From positions 1-64,000 of the forward strand of contig JAUIRK010000974.1 of the NCBI GenBank assembly GCA_030549495.1: 64,000 bases of DNA, written 5' to 3'. A model generated the notes under the pieces. It saw only the letters and a program-made list of their open reading frames with translations. It was not told where the DNA came from and ran no database searches. This document shows, piece by piece, positions 24,301 to 34,269 of the stretch (position 1 is the first letter of the stretch; each line of letters begins with the position of its first letter). Origin of the DNA: Nectonema munidae. Taxonomy: Eukaryota > Nematomorpha > Nectonematoida > Nectonematidae. The position numbers were made by a program, and so were the translations under genes.

Positions 24301-27300
24301 TCAAAAGTCAAGTCTGTATGGTTTCCAACATAGTGTATTGTTTCTTATGGAATCATATTTTGAGTTGAGACAACAGAACGTGTAAATTAAATCAGTTTTA
24401 TCTGATAAGAAGTGTGCAAATACAGGTGTTCCCCAAGGATAGAACCGTTTCTTTTTTTGATATTTACGAATGATTTGTATTATGCTAACCGTAATATGTA
24501 AAATTAACTTCAAAGTTTATTTGATTGAGCTTTTAAAAATGGAATGATAATAATAATTAATTAAAATAGATCAAAATTAATGCTTTTTTCAATAGGAATA
24601 ATCAGTTTAATCTAAAATTGGATAATTTGCTCTTTGAAGTTGTAGACAATTTCCAGTTGTTAGGCATAATAATAGATAATAAAATGAGCTGGAAAAATTA
24701 TTTTTCATATGTTAAATATATATATATATATATATATGTGTATGTTTGTGTTATATACACCCAACCTCATGGATGGGAGCTTGGCGCCCAAAAGGAGTGG
24801 GCTACTAAGTTAATTTATATTTCATTTCAGATTCTTTAGTGATGTCCAGAAAAGGGGTGTACCACAATGCGTTGTATGTAGCGAGTGCTCAGCCATGAGT
24901 AGCTTCTCCTGGAAAAACACCAACTTTGGCAGAGAAAGATCTTGAGTATTTTAAGAGGAAAGAAGAACAACTGAAACGTTAGCGGTTATACAACTCTATG
25001 CATAAGGGAGTGATCAGTTAAACAACCAAAATTTTCATTCTATCTTGTTGCAAAAAAGTTGCTAAGTGTATGCAGCGAAACACACAATTGGAGAAAGTTG
25101 GTAAAGCCAGCAGCCCTTGATATGGTTTCTTGGAGATGCTGCAGTGAAAAAAAGTGAAGCTATTCCGCTGTCAACACAATCAACCGAAGAATTCAAGAGA
25201 TGTCGCAAGAAATTAAAGAACAGAGTGGTCGTTATCCTAGGTGACTACCCATATACAATAGCCCCCAAGCAATAGAGAATTCTGCGTTCTGCGATATAGT
25301 TCTGTTTTTTTCTGAGTTCTAGATCCGCCTACTTAAATTTAGGATTGGCACAAGGTATAAGTCCCAAAACAGTTTCATGTTACGAGCTAGGTTAGGCATA
25401 GTCGGTAATCTGGCCTCTATAGGAGTCCGCTTGTAGGACCGTTTAAACATTCCAATATTAAAACATATATCCTAGGGACGACATTTAGGGATGGAATCAA
25501 ATTCCAGGGGTAGATTGTTCCTAACCTAGCATGCCTTAAATTATGTATATCTTTCTTAACCCCTATAACATGTATCAAATATTATTTATTAATAATATAT
25601 AAGATATTGCATGCCTTCAAACGCTTCTATTTTTGTAGCATATACCTTTTATAATCATATTCTTTTATTTAGGAACAAGATACATTCCGTCGTGCCGGTT
25701 TTTTACCCTGGTTTTCTTCCTCTGAAGAATTCAAAGGTTTTTACGGTTAGGTAGTGCTCTGGCGACGCGATTCTACGTGGTTAGTAATCAAGCTATCACT
25801 AGACAATAAGTTTGTTTCCCAAATTGGGAGCGTTCGCGTTAAGATTGTATCTTTCACTCAGTTGTATTTATATATTGTAACATAAATTCTTGTAAAATAA
25901 TATATATAACAAGGTATATAGCTATGCAGTAACAAGGGCCGGTAGGAGTTTAGTGGGATAGAAAGTTCAGGTAGACCTGGACTCAGCATTCCGGGCGGGC
26001 CACGATATCCGAAAGGATGGGTGCGAACGCCACAAACAACTTAATTAATTAATTAATTAATTAGAACAGAGTGGTCGCCATTAAGGAGAGTGGAAATTTT
26101 AGCTTGGAGATGGATGAGTCAACTGACGTCGGTGACGATGCTCAGGTCTTGGTATATGCGTGGTACCAAAGGAAGTGTGACATTGAAGAAAACTTTCTGT
26201 TCTGTAAATCACTGGAGACAACAACGGCATGTGGAGATCTCGGATGGAGCACCTGCAATGTTAGGTGCACGTCAGGGTTTCACTGCCAGAGTAAAACATG
26301 TCAACCCCACAGTGATAGTAACTTCTCCGAGAAAACCTTGCTTCTCGATAGATGTCACTTGAGTACTGTTATAGATGTTATTAAAATAGCAAATTTTAAT
26401 CATCAGCATTGAATTCAAGGTTGTTTAGTCAAAAGTGCTCTGATATGGGATCCGAATATGAACATCTGCTTTACTACTTTACTGTCAGGTGGCTATCACG
26501 AGGAAAAGTGCTTTAGAAGGTGCGGTAGAAATCTTCCTAAACGAGAAGAAACATGCACTGGCATCAAGGCTCACAGAACCAAAATGACATATCTTCAGAG
26601 TTGAATTTGCTGAATATGTCCATGAAAAGAAAAGATGGGACTATAATCTCTGTGTCAGAAAAGTCCAAGGCTTTCAAAACAAAGCTGATGCTGTGAAAAG
26701 GAAAGATTGAAATAGCAAAAACGGCGTCCTTTTCACTTTTGAAACTTTTTCTGGAAAATGAAAAAGTCGTCTCACTTCTGCCCGTACAAAATGTCACTGT
26801 TGGACACTTTGAGAAAATGAGTGAGGAGTTTGACAGGTACACTCCTGGTGGAGATCTGAATGAGAAATACAAATGTTTGCGAAAACCCTTCGATATCCAA
26901 GCCGAGGATCCTTCAGAAGAAGAGTCTTCTATCCAAAACGTCAAGATGAGCTTATAATCCAGCATGAGAAAACTCTTCGTTTTCACTTTCAGAGACAAAC
27001 TGTAAGCGTGTTCTGGACTGCTGTGAAAAAAAGAAACCAGTCCTTGGATTCGAGGCTGTGAAAGTGTTATGGCCTTTCGCTACAACCTATTTGTGTGAAT
27101 CACGATTTTCACCTCTGACTGCCATCACAACTGAAAGCTAAGGTCTTGAGCTCTGGCTGCAAGATTTGAGGGTAGCACTTTTCAAGACTGAACCACGAAT
27201 AGAGAAACTTGGCAACATGATTCAAGCGCAAAGCTCCAATTAAAATTAATTTACCATTTCACACCTTTCCCTTGTTTTTTAAAGAATGTGTCAGAATATT

Positions 27301-30300
27301 TTTCCAGTAGTGGTTGTCTTAATTAATGTCAAGTTTTAAAACTCATAATGCTGTGAATATAAAAAAATTTAATGATGTTAATTTTGTCTTTCACAGACTT
27401 AAAGTACAGATATTCATTACCCTTCGCAAGACGGGTGATTTTTTGCATACGCGAAAGACGGATATATGCCGTAAAACTCCCAAAATGAAAATTTAATATA
27501 AAAGGACAATATTCTCGATTATATTACTATTATGCTATATTTTCAAGATATTCACTTTCTATTTCTTACTAAACAACTGTTTAATCCTTTAGAAACGCTA
27601 AAATATATTTTGATTTTAACGCCATCTATGAAAATAAATTTGAAAAAGTACAACTACATAAAAATGGAAAGAATTCATTCTCTAAACCAGCGTTTTTCAA
27701 ACTTATTTTACTGCGACCCATAGCAAGAACCACAATTTGCATCGCTACCCATAATACTTAGGTGTAAAAAGACAAACTTTGTTCACTAGATTCATTTATT
27801 CAGCATCTTTTTTGTCACGCCCCATTTTATTTTTGACGCGACCCACTGAAGGGTAGGGACCCACAGTTTGAAAAACACTGGTCTAAACCATTGGTTCTCA
27901 ACCTTTTTTATCCATGGGTCCCTTTTCTCTCCTTTTTTATTAGTGGACCCCTCATAAAAATTGGAGATAAAAAATATTTTATTTTAATATTTTTCACTAA
28001 TAAAATTTTTAAGTTTTTGATAAAGAAAATAATATATAATTAGAATTCATAATTAAATAAAAGCAAATCAATTTTAATTCAATTTTTATAATAATTATAG
28101 TGAAAAATTTACTTTTTTTTAAATAAAAATGGTTATGAGCTGGTTTTCTTCATTTTACCATCAAAATATCATTGAGCACATCCAATTTATAATATTTCGC
28201 ATATGGACCCCTGAATTATTATGTGGACGCCGGTTGAAAAGCCCAGGAAACTAAAAATTCTTTATATCACTAGAAGCTTCTTTTATGCATGATTTATTTG
28301 TTTGTAGAAATGCGTACATCGGTAAGTTATCGTCAAAATTATATTAGAAGTATATGAAGTATATAAATAATCGTCAGATCATCAGATCAGTATTTATTTC
28401 TATTATTCTTGTGACCTTGAAAAAATTTTCATTGATATTTTTCCTTACTTACTGTAAACAGACGAGCCACCCTCATATCTGTTTACAAATTATCTGGTCT
28501 TGAAGCATTTTTCTATGAAAAGCGTATTCATATAAATTCGAAAACTTGTTCATTATAATGTCTTCCATCCTCGGTTGTTTCTCTTCTTCCGAGTTGAGCA
28601 TTTCTTCTTATACATACTCTCGTGATTCTGAAACCGCAACATATGTATATGAGGATTCTCAATCTTTGGATGAAACTTTTAGTGTTTCGGATAGTCTTGT
28701 TGCTCCGGGTGGTACCATTTTTCAATGGGAACGTTTATCCTCAACATATGGCAGACCATTTTCACAAAATATTAGAAATCGTTGGAGTTCCTTGGATATT
28801 TTCAACTATTTTTCACTCAAGAGATTTGTTACATATTTCGCTGCACTAAAACAAAAATGGATGAAGTTTTTTTGCAAGTTTATTTAATTTTCTCTTTCAT
28901 TTGTATGTAACCTAATTCTGAATGTTGAAATAAGATTAGGGATGTAGCAATTCCACATTTTGCCGATACATTATATTTGCTATTCACCGATTCCGATTAT
29001 GATTCCTAATGGAATCAAATGTTACCATTGCAATGATGCTCGTAACTATTACATTTTAGCACCTCAAATTTATGTTACAGGGTTGATAGACAAACGCTAT
29101 TTTGCTTCGGAAGAAATTGCGAAAAGACTTGCAACACAAGCAGAACTGCCTCATGGTTCTGGAATTTATACTGATCGTTTTTTTACTTCACACAATCTTT
29201 GTAAATGGGCAAAATTAAATAATTATGGAACCGTAAGAGCTAACCGCAAATTCATGCCTCTAGTTATTAGACCTCAGTAGTTTAAAAGACTTAAAGTAGT
29301 TTAACTGAGTATTAGAAAACACGCCACTAAGAATTTTAAAGCTGTATGTTTTGTCCTCACAGCCCTTGAGTATGATAAATTTGATAGGTGAAAAACATAA
29401 GCCTGAGACATTGATAGAATATAACAAATATAAATCAGGTGTAGATGTTAGTAATAGAATGCTGAGAGAGTTCACAACATATATAAACCCTCAAGGAGAT
29501 GGCCTTTTCTGAAATTTTGTAATTATCTGGACATTGTAGCTCACAATGGCTGGATTATACAAAAGTACAATTATCCAGAATTTTTTTCTTCAACTCGCAA
29601 AAGTGGGAGAAAGTACTTCATGAGAGATTTATCGTTGAAGTTAGGTGAACTATCAATGCGAGCAAGGTGCAATGATCCCTTTACACACCGTCTTACAAGA
29701 GATCTCATAAGTTTCTATGGAATTGAGCAAGATTCATTTCAACCATCTACTTCTACACGAGGATATTTTTATGTTTCCACTTGTAAACCTAGAAAAAGAA
29801 CCACAATAAAGTGTTCTAAATGCAACAAATCAGTCTGTAAATCGCATACAATTTATTTGTGTGAAAAATATGACAAATAATATTTCTTATCTTCATATTT
29901 TTTTATTATCATTGAAAATTGTAATGCTTTGTTTTTAACTAATTTCATTTTTTCTTAATTTTAATCTAAAATAAAGCGTTTTTAATGAAATTTTTTATCT
30001 TTTTTTATAAAAAAAATTTTTCAGAGAAAAATTAAGGCTGTTATAGAAATATACGTGATAATTTGAATATAGGGTTTGTATATGTTAATAGGCTAAATCT
30101 GCAATTCAAAAATGTATTGGAGTAAAACTCCCAATTCTGTCTTGCGAAGGTTACAAGTGTCGTCCCTTACTTTTACAGCTCGTTAATCATATATATATAT
30201 ATATTGTTCTAATAAAATGTATGCAATTTATTTAGTGGGGTCCCGTCATATTTTGGGAAATATGAATGCATATCATCCATCATCTTGATTAAGTCTGTGT

Positions 30301-33300
30301 GATTTCATAAAAGCGGCTCTTAGGCTTTTGAAATTTCACAGTAGTATATAGTCTATCTTTTATTTAAAATTGTAAATGCCATCGTCAAAATTTATTTTAT
30401 TACATCTTTTAATCTTCTTCATCTTTGTTAAACCGTGTATTCTATCGATAAATCTTCTTCTTCTTCTTTTAAAATTGATTCTAATTTGATTAGTTTCTCT
30501 AATTAATCTTGATCGATGAAATGGAAATCATTATATACCTTCTGACTTATCCATGTATTTCTCTTTCATTGCATGCATGCGTGTGTACAGTAGACATACT
30601 ATGTCTTATATGCCACGCATATCATTTCTTATGTTAACTAATAAAATTGTAGATATTATCTTCACAGACCTTGACCTTTAAAATTCAAATACCTTTAAGA
30701 ATTTTAATATGCTTCTGTGCAATAAAATTTACATAAGTCAGTTCAGTTAAATGCTCCCAAAATGGAGGAACGTTTTTAAACTTTAAAAAAATTAAGTAGA
30801 GAAAATTTTTAATTAAAAAAACATTTTGAGAATACTTCTATTTTCAAATTTTCACTAAAAGAAATCTTAGTCAAAAGAGTATAAAATTAGTCAAGAAATC
30901 TCTCTGGACTGAATACTTTTAAAAATCCAAATTGAAAATATACAAAAACATGTTACACATTGTATATTTTTTAATCAAAATCATTTATAATTAAGTATTA
31001 GTTTAATTTTGAACCAAAGTAAAATTTTTTTTTACCAAATTGAGAAAGTTCGCTACTTTTTCTATCTAAAAAAAATTTCGACTACTTTTTTAAATTTTTT
31101 ATAAGAAAATAATACGGGATTTCTGAATGCAGCATTACCAAAAAAACAAATAAATTGTTTTTAGTTTTTTAAAGTTTAAACTATTTATACCTTTATTCTG
31201 ATGGATCAAAATCATTGATTGAACAAAATATTTAAAGTTGAATCTCACATTTGAGTGGGATTCATTTTACATTGAACTTGCTTATACTTCACGTGCTCTT
31301 GCGTATTCAGTTTGAAGGATTTTGGCGCTCAAACCAAATTTAAAAATCAACAAAATAATATGCAAAAATTATACGTTTTTTATTCTTTAGAATAAAGTTT
31401 AAAATGTCACCCTGGCCTCACAAACAATTTTAAAATATAGTTAATCTTTTTTCAAGATATTATTTCAGTTATGAGTTACTTTGAAGTAAAGAAGAACGAA
31501 TGGCGGAAGAAGCGTCTTCTTATAGCCAGCTTTTACTGATAGGAACAGCAGGCATATGTGTCAGTAGATTCATCAAAGATCATTTTAAAATCATTTTCAG
31601 TGTAAGTCTATATTTGAGATGTGGCAAGAGTATTTATTCCCATCGTAAAACTGCATCACTTTTGCTTTGATTAAAATTCACAATAAACTTTTCATTTTTT
31701 TTTAATTAAAAAATAATTACATCCAAAGTGAATACAACAAAATTGTATATTGTATTCTTTTCATGACGAAAGGTATAGTATAAGAAATTTCAAATCTTCA
31801 AAAATAGCACGTTTAATATAGGTACTGTTCATATAAGATTTTTTCGTCTAATAAAATATATATGTGAAAAGCTAAGCTCATAATACATACCATTTTTAGA
31901 AAAACGTGATTAAGTTTCATCTACTTTTTTTGGACATTTTTTTCATAATTTATTTTACAAATAGTTTATTCTACTTTATCACGTTTATTTACAAACGCTT
32001 TGCGATACTTTGTAAAGATACGTGCAAAGTTTTTAAATTTCGTAAAAAGTCACACCCTTTCATGAATACAGTTTCTTACGCGCTTTTCTTTTTAACTTTG
32101 CGTCACAGGAGCAATTGTGATGTCAAAGCGTCCAATGAAATCAGAAAGCACTACTCAACCCCCTACTTCTTACCCCACTTCTTGGAGTCGAGCAAGCTTG
32201 ATTGGATATTCATGGGAACGCCAGGGTATGGAGCGCATATGCACGTAAGTTCTTCACCCCCACCCTGTACTGCTGCACACGCCCTTCTAAGTCGTTCTAG
32301 AACAAATTACCCTGAGGATAAAACCTTCCGTGGCTATTTCCTGAACAGTAAATTCATGGACAGATCATTTTTTATATATTATCACTATAATTTATAACTT
32401 TTATAAAAAGTGAAACCATATTTCTTATTTTATCATTTATTTTTACTTTTAATCACATAAAATTTTTTGTTTATTATAGATTTAAAAAATCTATTTTTTC
32501 TCATTTTTTAATAAATTTTAGTGTGTGTGTGTGTAAAGTTTAATAATATTTTCAAAACTAAATTTTATTAGCAATTGAGAAAAAAGATATTTATAAAATC
32601 ATCTATATCTATAGACTAAATATAAAAAAATATAAATGGAAAAATTGTAAAAAAAAAAGCCAACTTTTTAACAAAATAATTCATAAAATAGAAATTAATT
32701 TTTACATGTTCTTAAGAACAATCGTTTTAAGTTATTGTAAAAAGAATATAAAAATGGTAAAAATTATTTGACGATGAATTCACCATTGCTAAAGGTATCC
32801 ATAGAATAATTACCCCTACATGACAATGTGATCAAACAGTCACACAAGTAACTTGCATGTTTTATAAAAATCAGCCACATAATTAAAAAAACAATAATTG
32901 ATAACGCTCTGCTATCCTAATTAACCTAATTATCCTAATATTAACCAATCCTAATTAACAACTAGCTCATAAATTAATTAACAAACTAACTAATGGTTAA
33001 AGCGTAGGAATACCTTTATCTCATATTCGATTCGGAATCTTAACATCTCTATCTCCTGTGCAGCATAATCCACTAACAAACTTCATTAAAGAAACTAGGA
33101 ACAGAATTTCTTGGCAAATTTTGTCACGGGCCATTTTGTCTTCCCTGGATTTTGTCATGACATCCCTGTCCACTTCATTTCATTCTTCTTAGGTTGATAA
33201 CGTCCAAAAGTCATCTTGGCAAGCTCAAGTTGCGGGAAGGAAGAAATGGTTTCTTCAGCCTCCTACCGAATGCTCCTTCATCTGCTCTGATTTGGAAGTT

Positions 33301-34219
33301 GAAGTGAATCCTGGAGAAATAAGTAAACTTTTTTTAAATTCACCTTTCTTCCACAAAGGAACTATTCGTAGAGTGTTAAAAAGATTAGAAAAAAGGTGTT
33401 GCATGTGTCATTTTGTAGTAGAGTGCTGTTTAATCATGCCATGTTGGGATGAACTATCAAATCGACAGCGTATCTTTAACTTTTCTTAAAAATAAATCAT
33501 TTTAGTTTAAGTTAGCCGAGGGTTAGAATCGTAAGGTATCGATCAAATCGTACTGGTTCGATTGTCGATCCTGACATCTCTTTCAATCCAGTTATGGAAG
33601 ATTTCGAATTTATTTATTCTTCCTTTCCAGGGGTCACCAAACTTTTCTTGAACCTGGCTGGCCTACCAAAAATTTAAAAAATGCGGGGCAAAATATTTAA
33701 AAGTTAAAAAAAATGGCATTTTGAAATTCCTATTAATACTCGTTTAAAACAAAATATAGCAAACTTTTCGATGTTTTCCCTATGGATGTGACAAAATTGA
33801 CACCCTAAGGATAAATAAAAATTGGAAATAGACACAATATATTTCAAAAATACTTATTTGGTAACACCTTAGCTTGCGGGCCGGATAAACTTATTTCGCG
33901 CGCGGGAACTGGCCGTGGGCCGTAGTTTGGTGACCCCTGTTCCATTCAATCCCATACTGACAATGATCTTGAAGTATGAGAGATTCAAATTTTTGGAGAT
34001 TTTTTAAATATTAATTTTGAAGAAATAAAAATGACAAATTTCAATGGAAAAAAACATCCATGTCAAAGAAATAATTGTGGTATTCAGAGAAAAGCTTTTT
34101 TACTAAACTAATTAACTTAGTTTTTTATTTTAGTCATTTTAGACACAAATACCTGGTTCCACAAAACATTGATCGTTGGAGACTCTTTGAGCATTGTGAT
34201 TGGATCTGAATACAATTAA
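15875..34219 (+). CDS. Type II membrane JmjC-domain protein (Fe(II)/2-oxoglutarate oxygenase fold), six exons
   Basis: Exons 15875-16105, 16466-16667, 18670-18868, 32109-32244, 33193-33322 and 34134-34219 join in phase to give 327 residues. All introns end in AG; intron 1 starts with GC (GAG|GCAAGT), the others with GT. Residues 44-60 are a Leu-rich membrane segment after a short basic N-terminus, predicting a luminal or extracellular catalytic domain. A CDEC pair lies at 106-109. The JmjC core shows H256-x-D258 (GAHMHVDN) and distal H309 (TWFHKT), the expected iron ligands, with GRKKWFLQPP between. The ligands suggest an active hydroxylase or demethylase; the substrate is unknown. Start chosen as the first in-frame ATG; another ATG lies at residue 9. 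Exons match the cupin-like/JmjC family throughout, but I cannot assign an orthologue name. Confidence 0.88.
17610..17975 (-). CDS. Possible coding exon, unknown, inside JmjC intron 2
   Basis: A 121-codon minus-strand frame sits in the 2-kb second intron of the JmjC gene. Its composition is unlike the surrounding AT-rich DNA: a Ser-rich and acidic middle (PKSSTSSSPSLISF, then IKEEEQYSSSFEE), an alanine-valine stretch (RPVVAAAVPNSSF) and a basic tail (KRKKEEC). It could be the last exon of a nested antisense gene, a retained transposon ORF or chance. I found no convincing upstream exon. I do not recognise the family. Confidence 0.3.
   Translation of the reverse strand: MILSFTMKYTICLSVFNLAKISERLKEIYFNLANITAKELKAHLRHTNQSFPNMPPKSSTSSSPSLISFNDHHSIKEEEQYSSSFEETASVGEDSPPLYFVRPVVAAAVPNSSFKRKKEEC
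18027..18310. repeat. Low-complexity block (C-run, T-runs, A-run)
   Basis: A 17-base-scale C run is followed by about 150 bp of almost pure T with scattered A, then a run of about 50 A. It lies within intron 2 of the JmjC gene. The pattern may be a real AT-microsatellite but also resembles the output of error-prone sequence across a homopolymer. Confidence 0.75.
19551..20494 (-). mobile_element. Fossil of an integrase-bearing element (Ginger-like or Ty3-like), broken
   Basis: Minus-strand pieces encode part of a retroviral-type integrase core: the segment NQDSVERANNDINDIL resembles the NQGSVERANxxI region near the catalytic Glu. An upstream piece resembles the N-terminal part of integrases of the KRBA2-like/Ginger group. 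Only fragments remain, with several breaks, and no terminal repeats were seen. It could come from a Ginger DNA transposon or from an LTR element. It lies inside intron 3 of the JmjC gene and is clearly old. Confidence 0.55.
20495..22256. other. Intronic AT-rich sequence
   Basis: This part of JmjC intron 3 holds no recognisable gene. A motif 'ctagtgatgggacgatg' at about 20947 looks like a transposon terminus of the kind seen in hAT MITEs, but no clear partner end was found. Confidence 0.4.
22257..22533. mobile_element. hAT-like MITE, 277 bp
   Basis: The left end CAATGGTTCTCAAACG and the right end GGCTGAGAACCACTG form an imperfect inverted repeat of the common CAGTGGTTCTCA type found in hAT elements. 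The flanking 8 bp do not match clearly, so the target duplication is lost. Lies in JmjC intron 3. Confidence 0.6.
23794..24131. mobile_element. Foldback MITE with 47-bp perfect inverted repeats
   Basis: Positions 23812-23858 and 24069-24115 are perfect reverse complements over 47 bp. The pairing continues imperfectly outward for about 15 bp on each side. The element splits the reverse transcriptase of the surrounding LINE fragment. Its loop contains a complete TTAA-flanked MITE (23883-24019), so the order is LINE, then foldback, then TTAA MITE. The exact repeats imply that it is younger than the LINE or is maintained by gene conversion. Confidence 0.85.
23883..24019. mobile_element. TTAA-flanked 135-bp MITE, copy A
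   Basis: TTAA-CCCATTTACGGCC at the left and AAATGGG-TTAA at the right bound a 137-bp unit. It shares with copies B and C the core words 'ggaacataagtaatttcatctt', 'ctgcttttttcaatgac' and 'atataaatcgtctgcg'. TTAA duplication with CCC/GGG ends is piggyBac-like. No coding capacity. Confidence 0.8.
24840..27240 (+). pseudogene. hAT transposase of the SCAND3/ZBED5 type, broken and split by an insertion
   Basis: Starting near 24842, a BED-finger-like Cys pair (QCVVCSE) and spacer are followed by EEFKRCRKK. After an 830-bp insertion the catalytic region reads FSLEMDESTDVGDDAQVLVY, DGAPAMLGARQGFTARVKHV and SLETTT, with the middle pieces EFDRYTPGGDLNEK and PFDIQAEDPSEE. The C-terminal dimerisation part is worn (FATTYLCESRFSPLTAITTE in a shifted frame at about 27080). 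These are features of domesticable hAT proteins of the SCAND3/ZBED5 group. Frameshifts and stops are frequent. Lies in JmjC intron 3. Terminal repeats were not identified. Confidence 0.8.
25232..26062 (+). mobile_element. Non-LTR (LINE 3' part or SINE) insertion with 15-bp target duplication
   Basis: The 15-bp sequence AGAACAGAGTGGTCG is present at 25217-25231 and again at 26063-26077. Between them is an 831-bp insert that ends in five to six AATT units (26039-26062). A variable-length target duplication plus a simple-repeat 3' tail marks target-primed reverse transcription. No reverse transcriptase is encoded, so this is a 5'-truncated LINE or a SINE. The last 150 bp (about 25915-26040) is distinctly GC-richer than the flanks, as in LINE/SINE tails. 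Confidence 0.85.
27688..27880. mobile_element. hAT MITE, 193 bp, nested in piggyBac
   Basis: CAGCGTTTTTCAAACT and AGTTTGAAAAACACTG form the inverted repeat. The flanks CTCTAAAC (27680-27687) and GTCTAAAC (27881-27888) match at 7 of 8 positions, an hAT-type duplication. The termini belong to the widespread CAGTGTTTCTCAAACT class. Confidence 0.85.
27889..28247. mobile_element. Second hAT-like MITE, about 360 bp, nested in piggyBac
   Basis: CATTGGTTCTCAACC at the left pairs imperfectly with GGTTGAAAAGCCCAGG at the right, with further pairing of 'atgggtccc' and 'ggacccctga'. It abuts the target duplication of the preceding MITE. No clean 8-bp duplication of its own was found. Confidence 0.6.
28558..29880 (+). 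pseudogene. piggyBac transposase (DDE_Tnp_1_7), frameshifted and internally deleted
   Basis: ATG at 28558 opens a Ser/Asp/Glu-rich N-terminus (to about 28720), then the core start (SSLDIFNYFSLKRF). A gap follows where the region with the first catalytic Asp should be. The core resumes at 28960 with GIKCYHCNDARNYYILAP, then SGIYTDRFFTSHNLC (catalytic-type Asp) and GTVRANRKFMP. Further on are YKSGVDVSNRMLREF in a shifted frame at about 29430, a C-terminal helical part and a zinc-binding tail (CSKCNKSVCKSHTIYLC) that ends at a normal stop. At least three frameshifts plus the internal deletion make it inactive. Confidence 0.85.
30155..32108. other. Intronic AT-rich sequence
   Basis: This is the remainder of JmjC intron 3. 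I see an AT dinucleotide run (30188-30203), a CTT-rich run (30447-30459) and no recognisable gene or transposon end. Confidence 0.45.
33628..33939. mobile_element. hAT MITE, 312 bp, in JmjC intron 5
   Basis: CAGGGGTCACCAAACTT pairs with AGTTTGGTGACCCCTG. The flanks TTCCTTTC (33620-33627) and TTCCATTC (33940-33947) match at 7 of 8 positions. An internal GC-rich patch ('gcgggccgg', 'ggccgtgggccg') is typical of hAT MITEs with this terminus. It lies between exons 5 and 6 of the JmjC gene, with no effect on splice sites. Confidence 0.88.
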
Positions 34220-34262
34220 GATGAAATGGGGCTTCGTTTATATTCATTTTATAACTTATTTG

Positions 34263-34268
34263 AATAAA
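34263..34268 (+). terminator. Poly(A) signal AATAAA of the JmjC gene
   Basis: AATAAA lies 44 bp after the stop codon of the JmjC gene in an otherwise AT-rich 3' region. It is the first canonical signal downstream of the stop. Confidence 0.5.
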
Positions 34269-34269
34269 T

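Larger units (their letters stand above)
22795..24715 (+). mobile_element. LINE fragment (PHD-like ORF start plus reverse transcriptase), decayed
   Basis: A Cys-rich start (CSKCKIDKLQD ... CGFVCNNWQCYSC) at about 22870-22945 looks like the PHD-type zinc finger found in some LINE ORFs. RT motifs follow: VHPVFKKGDKYNGDNYR at 23600, ISKIFEKLLF at 23690, GFHEDHSTQS at 24150, FVDFSKVFDLIPHKRLL at 24250, TGVPQG at 24425 and LLGIIIDNKMSWKN at 24655. The endonuclease appears deleted. The frame is broken many times and interrupted by a foldback element at about 23794-24131, after which homology resumes directly. Confidence 0.8.
27421..30150 (+). mobile_element. piggyBac element, 2.73 kb, both ends present, transposase decayed
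   Basis: CCTTCGCAAGAC at 27421 pairs with GTCTTGCGAAGG at 30139-30150. Both are flanked by TTAC (27417-27420 and 30151-30154), a variant of the usual TTAA target. A shared subterminal word 'gtaaaactccca' occurs near both ends. The 5' region carries two nested hAT MITEs (27688-27880 and 27889-28247). The transposase lies at 28558-29880. The element sits inside intron 3 of the JmjC gene, in sense orientation. The same terminus is found in the fragment at 9422. Confidence 0.88.

Noticed and set aside
26564-26998. 144-residue minus-strand ORF
   Set aside because: It is the shadow of the + strand hAT transposase, whose motifs are recognisable in the opposite frame.
31906-32397. 163-residue ORF as a complete protein
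   Set aside because: Only 32109-32244 is the fourth JmjC exon. The flanking parts are intron read-through that contain the splice acceptor and donor.
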